17,022 nucleotides of DNA from JAFMDF01 sp964644655 (GTDB lineage: Bacteria > Bacteroidota > Bacteroidia > Chitinophagales > Saprospiraceae): contig CAZXYA010000153.1 of NCBI GenBank assembly GCA_964644655.1, positions 1-17,022 of the forward strand. The letters are read 5' to 3'. Below are positions 14,396 to 17,022 of the stretch, in pieces (position 1 is the stretch's first letter; each line of letters opens with the position of its first letter). Position numbers and translations under genes: made by a program. The notes beneath the pieces are model-generated. The model was given only the letters and a program-made list of their open reading frames with translations, did no database searches and was not told the DNA's origin.

Positions 14396-15445
14396 ATGCT
14401 ATTAAGAAATAATTTTGCGCTATTTTTTATATTATTAATAATTTTAAATTGTTTTTTAGCTTGTTCAAGCGACAAAGATAAGAACATTCCAGATGTTAGT
14501 GAGGTAGACGTTCATATAAAGGTAAATAGATTTGATCAAGATCTATTTGCCATTGATACCAATCAAGTGGCAGCAGGCATTGAGGCCTTAGAAAAAAAAT
14601 ATCCCAATTTTACTGATTTTTATTTAACAAGGGCGCTGCAAATCAAAAAACCTTGGGATACAACTGGTGCCTATCGAGAATACACTAAAGGCTTTTTAAC
14701 TTATCCTTTTGTCAGAACCCTACATCATAAAGTGGATTCTGTGTATGGCGATTTTAAACCTATCGAAAAAGAATTAAAGCAAGGTTTTCAGTTTTATAAA
14801 CATTATTTCCCTCAAAAAGAAGTGCCCGAATTCTATACTTTTATTTCTGAATTCACTTATGGCATTGCCATTCCTCCCAAAGGGAATGCTATAGCAATAG
14901 GCTTAGACCTATTTTTAGGAAAAGACTTTGAATATTATTACTATCCGCCTTTAAGTCTGCCTAAATACGTTGTACGTACCAATGATAAAGCCCATTTATC
15001 TTCCAAAATATTTAAGGGGATAGTCGATGATTTAGTTGGTCCAGTCAAAGGCAATCGCTTTATTGACCATATTATTAACAATGGCAAAAAAATGTATGTG
15101 CTAGATCATCTTTTACCTTATGCGCCTGATAGTATTAAACTGGGTTATACCGCCAAACAAGTCAAATGGGTCAATGCTTTTGAGTTAGATGTTTGGGGCT
15201 ATATGCTTAAGGAAGAACTGATGTATTCTGATGACTACCAAAACTTTAAATCGCTTGTAACACCTGCGCCTAAATCTGCTGGGCTAACAGAAGAATCCCC
15301 TGGAGAAGTCGGCAATTGGATGGGTTGGCAAATTGTCAAAGCTTACATGCAGCGAAATCCAGAGGCGACTATGCAAGATTTGCTTGCTATGGAAGATGTC
15401 CAGGAAATTTTGACTAAATCTAGGTATAAGCCGAAGAGACGGTAA
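14396..15445 (+). CDS. gldB: Gliding motility lipoprotein GldB
   Basis: The start chosen here (14396) puts a lipoprotein signal directly at the N-terminus: MLLRNN, a long hydrophobic run, then FLAC with Cys23 followed by SSDKDK. An ATG at 14327 is in frame, but it would bury the signal 23 residues inside the protein and leave only three bases to the divergent gene. The 349-residue product has the GldB pattern: VDVHIKVNRFDQDLFAID, the KYPNFTDFY segment, a central YGIAIPPKGNAIAIGLDLFLG, and a C-terminal PGEVGNWMGWQIVKAYM. In Flavobacterium johnsoniae GldB is needed for gliding; its biochemical role is unclear. It is predicted to sit in a membrane by its lipid anchor. Its stop codon is only nine bases from that of the convergent gene. 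Confidence 0.9.
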   Translation: MLLRNNFALFFILLIILNCFLACSSDKDKNIPDVSEVDVHIKVNRFDQDLFAIDTNQVAAGIEALEKKYPNFTDFYLTRALQIKKPWDTTGAYREYTKGFLTYPFVRTLHHKVDSVYGDFKPIEKELKQGFQFYKHYFPQKEVPEFYTFISEFTYGIAIPPKGNAIAIGLDLFLGKDFEYYYYPPLSLPKYVVRTNDKAHLSSKIFKGIVDDLVGPVKGNRFIDHIINNGKKMYVLDHLLPYAPDSIKLGYTAKQVKWVNAFELDVWGYMLKEELMYSDDYQNFKSLVTPAPKSAGLTEESPGEVGNWMGWQIVKAYMQRNPEATMQDLLAMEDVQEILTKSRYKPKRR

Positions 15446-15454
15446 TCTGTAATT

Positions 15455-16168
15455 CTAAGTCAACGGCAAAGCAGCAAACCATTCAGCCAACGCTTTCCAA
15501 TAAGGGATTTCCACTCGACCAAAAATAATAAATTGAATCACAAAATATAGTCCTAAAATAAGCGGAAAAACCCAGCGTCCTCGTTTTTCTTTTCGTTCTC
15601 GAATAATGAGCCCGATTAAAATCAAATCCATAATCAGCACCGTTAGAATATAAGGAGGAAGCGGAAAAGAATCAGGCAATACATTATTTAAAAATCGAAC
15701 TAAAGCGGGTTCTAAAAAAGGAATGGCTGTGGCAATCATCGCCCTTGAATGAATTGCTATGTCTTTTCGATGATAAATGGCAATGCCATAAGCCACCAAC
15801 AAAACCACAATATCTTTAAATGGTATAAATAATCCTCTTGCCAAATTGGTTTCAAATTCTGCTCGATGGTGGGCTAATAATGCTCCAGCGATAATCACCA
15901 AGGGAAATAAAATATAAGAAGCCTTCCCTATCAAACGATGAAGTGATAATTTTCTTTTTCTAATTAAAATAGGTTGAACAATCAAAGCAAATACCCAAAG
16001 CATCATTACCGTGGCATGGGCATGAATATATTGGGTAAAACTCGCCGTTCCATCAAAGAATTTAGCAAAATAAGAAGGCCAAAAGCCAAGGATCGCCATG
16101 ATCAATAAAGCGACCAAATAAATACCCGCTTTATCAAATTGAATCTTTTTAGTTGCTTTGGTAGACAT
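15455..16168 (-). CDS. Uncharacterised seven-helix membrane protein, histidine-rich
   Basis: The 237-residue product has about seven hydrophobic segments and no signal peptide. Histidines cluster near helix ends: HAHATVMMLW (His49, His51), SLHRLIG (His77), LAHHRAEF (His100, His101), IYHRKD (His133) and IAIHSRAMIA (His140). The HAH...QP...LHRLIGKASY pattern recalls membrane families that bind heme or metal, such as DUF2306-like proteins, but this is inference. I do not recognise a characterised relative. It converges with gldB, nine bases apart, and is divergent from the next membrane protein gene. A TAGCTTTA sequence at 16201-16208 on this strand could be a weak -7 box. Confidence 0.75.
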   Translation of the reverse strand: MSTKATKKIQFDKAGIYLVALLIMAILGFWPSYFAKFFDGTASFTQYIHAHATVMMLWVFALIVQPILIRKRKLSLHRLIGKASYILFPLVIIAGALLAHHRAEFETNLARGLFIPFKDIVVLLVAYGIAIYHRKDIAIHSRAMIATAIPFLEPALVRFLNNVLPDSFPLPPYILTVLIMDLILIGLIIRERKEKRGRWVFPLILGLYFVIQFIIFGRVEIPYWKALAEWFAALPLT

Positions 16169-16328
16169 AGTCTTGGTATTTCGTTAGGTAAAATAATGCT
16201 TAAAGCTACCTACTTTCTTAGTAAAAACTTAGCACAAATTATTCAAAAAACTGGATTTTTTTGACAAGTGTTTCCCAATCAAAAAAAATGCCGCTACTCC
16301 TTCTTAATAAATATTCAAAAAATGGCGT

Positions 16329-16336
16329 TATTTTTG
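16329..16336 (+). promoter_or_regulatory. Possible -7 promoter box (TATTTTTG)
   Basis: A perfect TAnnTTTG match lies 25 bases before the start codon of the four-helix protein gene. No TTTG lies 19-21 bases upstream, so only the -7 half is supported. Confidence 0.4.
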
Positions 16337-16361
16337 GCTTTCATTCCTTAAACGAGGTATC

Positions 16362-16868
16362 ATGACACTTAAAGATTTTTTTGATTTATTAGCTGTTAAT
16401 CCATCCTATATTATTGGCTTTTTTCTACTCATTCCACTAGCTGCCTTTATCGGTACGGTCATAGGCAAGGGAGAAGAGGATGAAACAATTTGGCAATTTT
16501 ACTATTCTACACTCATTTATTTAGCGGCGGTGCCAGGCATTTTCTCCGTTACCTTGAATATTTACCTATTTTTATTTGAAAGAAGAAGTGTCATGGAAGC
16601 AGATGTTTTCACTCAAATCCTGCCCATCATTTCTATGTTTGCCACTTTAATGATTATTCGGAAATCGGTTAACCTCGATAAAATCCCAGGGTTTGGTAAA
16701 TTATCTGGTTTAATCTGGATGGTAGGCGCTGTTTTATTGATTATGTGGTTCATGGAAAAAACAAGAATTTATGTCTTTTCTTATATGCCTGTACAATATG
16801 TCTTCTTTATTTTGATTGGCTTAATCGTCGTTTTCCGAATGGGATGGGGTCGGTTGAGTAAGCCTTAG
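16362..16868 (+). CDS. Uncharacterised four-helix membrane protein
   Basis: The 168-residue product has hydrophobic segments at about residues 15-35, 46-72, 82-98, 112-130 and 137-160, so it spans the membrane four or five times. A short acidic loop (GKGEEDE, 36-42) lies between the first two. I recognise no catalytic motif or named family. It is divergent from the seven-helix gene (193 bases between). The next gene starts 89 bases downstream on the same strand, after a heptamer array, and could be co-transcribed. Confidence 0.7.
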   Translation: MTLKDFFDLLAVNPSYIIGFFLLIPLAAFIGTVIGKGEEDETIWQFYYSTLIYLAAVPGIFSVTLNIYLFLFERRSVMEADVFTQILPIISMFATLMIIRKSVNLDKIPGFGKLSGLIWMVGAVLLIMWFMEKTRIYVFSYMPVQYVFFILIGLIVVFRMGWGRLSKP

Positions 16869-16920
16869 AAATAAAACTCAATTTACCTCACAATTCTTCC
16901 AAATGAACCGTAATTTTGCC

Positions 16921-16955
16921 AACTCATCATTCATCATTTATAACTCATAACTTTT
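16921..16955. repeat. Heptamer array before the ABC-F gene
   Basis: Five 7-base words in phase: AACTCAT, CATTCAT, CATTTAT, AACTCAT and AACTTTT, consensus roughly MAYTYAT. The array ends two bases before the ATG of the next gene, as the CAACYAG array does before rsmE. Confidence 0.7.
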
Positions 16956-16957
16956 CG

Positions 16958-17022
16958 ATGATTAACATTGCGAATGTTTTTGTGAAATACGGAGATAGGG
17001 TTTTATTGGATAGTGTCAACTT
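16958..17022 (+). CDS. ABC-F type ATP-binding protein, N-terminal fragment
   Basis: Only the first 21 codons are present, and the frame is open to the window end. The translation begins MINIANVFVKYGDRVLLDSV, which matches the first strands of an ABC ATPase domain. It most resembles the ABC-F proteins of Bacteroidota, which bind ribosomes rather than transport (inference). The Walker motifs lie beyond the window, so the subfamily cannot be confirmed. Confidence 0.6.
   Translation, partial: MINIANVFVKYGDRVLLDSVN

Overview
The window looks like chromosomal DNA of a gliding, AT-rich member of the phylum Bacteroidota, probably Saprospiria or a close relative (inference). The evidence is a GldB-type gliding lipoprotein, a lipobox protein carrying an acidic export-type signal after the cysteine, a PorT-fold outer-membrane barrel, a two-part Bacteroidota-type promoter (TTTG, 19-base spacer, TAnnTTTG), the absence of strong Shine-Dalgarno sites, and a very large secreted TPR-CHAT protein.

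Layout, left to right. 1-94 holds a hexamer tandem repeat. 95-3175 (+) encodes a secreted ankyrin-TPR-CHAT protein. 3176-3541 holds a 68-base nested palindrome and a strong terminator. 3542-4786 (+) encodes a surface-type lipoprotein with its own terminator. Then comes a minus-strand series: xseB and xseA (exonuclease VII, overlapping by 8 bases), an OmpA-family protein, an MFS transporter and the site-2 protease RseP. The MFS and rseP genes are separated by a 453-base gap full of inverted repeats plus the rseP terminator. From 11022 (+) rsmE and a DUF4159 gene form a likely operon with a visible promoter. They converge on nadC (-). A beta-barrel gene (-) is divergent from gldB (+). gldB converges with a seven-helix membrane protein gene (-), which is divergent from a four-helix membrane protein gene (+). 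The first 21 codons of a probable ABC-F ATPase run off the right end.

Most genes are housekeeping: DNA repair, rRNA modification, NAD synthesis, envelope proteolysis and gliding. No insertion sequence, prophage, CRISPR array, tRNA or rRNA was recognised. The unusual content lies between the genes. At least four gene borders carry degenerate tandem arrays with an exact 7-base period but different unit sequences. Three of them run into a stop codon or end within 5 bases of a start codon. A second family is built of AATCC/GGATT words with a 9-10 base period and folds into long hairpins. These resemble the short tandemly repeated repetitive (STRR) sequences described in cyanobacteria and are the best candidate here for something undescribed. 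The ankyrin-TPR-CHAT fusion is the most interesting protein.
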